Shown in pieces: positions 31,336 through 32,226 of a stretch of 32,226 bases of DNA; the first letter of the stretch is position 1; each line of letters opens with the position of its first letter. Origin of the DNA: Dehalococcoidia bacterium (GTDB lineage Bacteria > Chloroflexota > Dehalococcoidia > DSTF01 > JALHUB01); assembly GCA_022865685.1 (NCBI GenBank), contig JALHUB010000301.1, positions 1-32,226 of the forward strand, given 5' to 3'. The position numbers and the translations under genes were made by a program. The notes beneath the pieces were generated by a model, which had not been told where the DNA came from, did no database searches, and saw only the letters and a program-made list of their open reading frames with translations.

Positions 31336-31996
31336 GAGGAAAAGGCTCGGGCTCAGCATCCTGCAGACCGCTCGGTCTGTGACTGGTAGCCTCCAACATA
31401 TGTCCTAGACACTTGTCTCATTCTTTGGCTCCACTTGTCATAGAACCCCTCACTGGGATTGACAAGCCGTGCGGCGCCTTCTACGTTTGGGGTGGGTCCA
31501 GCGCTTGCGTTGGAATCGCGCGGGAGACGCCCCCAAGGAAGCAGCCTGGCAAGGATGCCGTCTGCCTCCTACTGGTTGGGGTGTCTCTTCCGTGCAACAA
31601 GCGTCAACTGGTGGCCCACTCGACTTGTACTCTCCCCGCCTTGGACAGCTGTTTGCTGTCTTGACCCCGTGGCAGAGGGCATCGATGCTTGGTCGTGGTG
31701 TATCTACGACGCACGCCGCCGGCGCTGCGGCGCCCAGGCTGGGCATGAGGGCGCGCCGCAGGCCTCCTTCGAGAATGGGAAGAACCCGCCCATCGTCCTC
31801 TGCCGCCATCATGACTGTTGCGGTGAGGATGCTGTTCCCGTTCCCGTCGGGGGCCGGCGCGGCGCGCCGTTGAGGCTAGGCGGGCTTCCCGCGTGGTTAA
31901 CAATAGGGGTCCGGCATTTCCGCGATGGGCGGCAGCGCGAAGAAGCGCGCGGTGTGCCGCCGGACAAACAATAAATGTGAAGGGGGAGCACAAACA

Positions 31997-32226
31997 ATGA
32001 AAAAGATGCGTTGGATAGCAATGGTGGTGGTGGTGGTGGCTGTGAGCTTGTTGGGTCTGACCTCATTCGCTGCGCGCACCAGTGCGGGCAGCATTCTGGC
32101 GGTGGTTGGGCCAATCTTCATCCCTGCCCAAGATGATATCGGCACCTGTAATAATACTTGGGCTGTGGACAGCTTCAACAAGACCTATACGATTACCAAC
32201 GTCAGCGGGAACACGTACGATATACA
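31997..32226 (+). CDS. Secreted/anchored protein, N-terminal fragment (truncated by window edge)
   Basis: RBS AGGGGGAG, MKKMRWIAMVVVVVAVSLLGLTSFAARTSAGSILAVVGPIFIPAQDDIGTCNNTWAVDSFNKTYTITNVSGNTYDIQ; signal peptide, open to the end. Confidence 0.7.
   Translation, partial: MKKMRWIAMVVVVVAVSLLGLTSFAARTSAGSILAVVGPIFIPAQDDIGTCNNTWAVDSFNKTYTITNVSGNTYDI

Larger units (their letters stand above)
30590..31432 (+). repeat. Tandem segmental duplication, copy 2
   Basis: Direct repeat of 29754-30560, about 836 bp period, with a ~39-bp insertion after the CDS. Confidence 0.92.

Noticed and set aside
31450-31993. Several overlapping ORFs in the gap before the last gene
   Set aside because: Arg/Ala/Pro-rich, no RBS or domain signal, competing frames on both strands.

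Overview
This is a gene-dense, high-GC bacterial chromosomal window. Gene content and order suggest Chloroflexota or a relative; that is an inference, not shown by the sequence. The backbone is mostly housekeeping. It carries a MoxR/DUF58/transglutaminase-type operon, a methyltransferase, a PH-like membrane protein, a zincin-like metallopeptidase, a MATE transporter, and a CoA-transferase (two subunits)/DUF35/thiolase operon. These are followed by rex, mreB-murA, a complete F1Fo ATP synthase operon (atpI/Z-B-E-F-H-A-G-D-C), gmk, a RemA/DUF370 gene, aroA, tyrA, an HD-domain gene and an M50 protease. Further along are a DedA protein, a beta-propeller protein, a lytic-transglycosylase-like secreted protein, a DUF6391-like protein and tRNA-Arg(UCU). 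The right end (about 29.6-32.2 kb) is accessory in character. It holds a tandem segmental duplication encoding two paralogous regulators with an N-terminal LuxR-type HTH and a C-terminal PAS-like domain. Each copy has its own sigma70-like promoter and a conserved leader. Other notable signals are a Rex-operator-like site on the predicted rex promoter, a weaker one over the predicted atp promoter, a likely CTG-initiated DedA gene, and an altered glycine motif in the ATP synthase c subunit. I found no CRISPR array, intact transposase or phage module.
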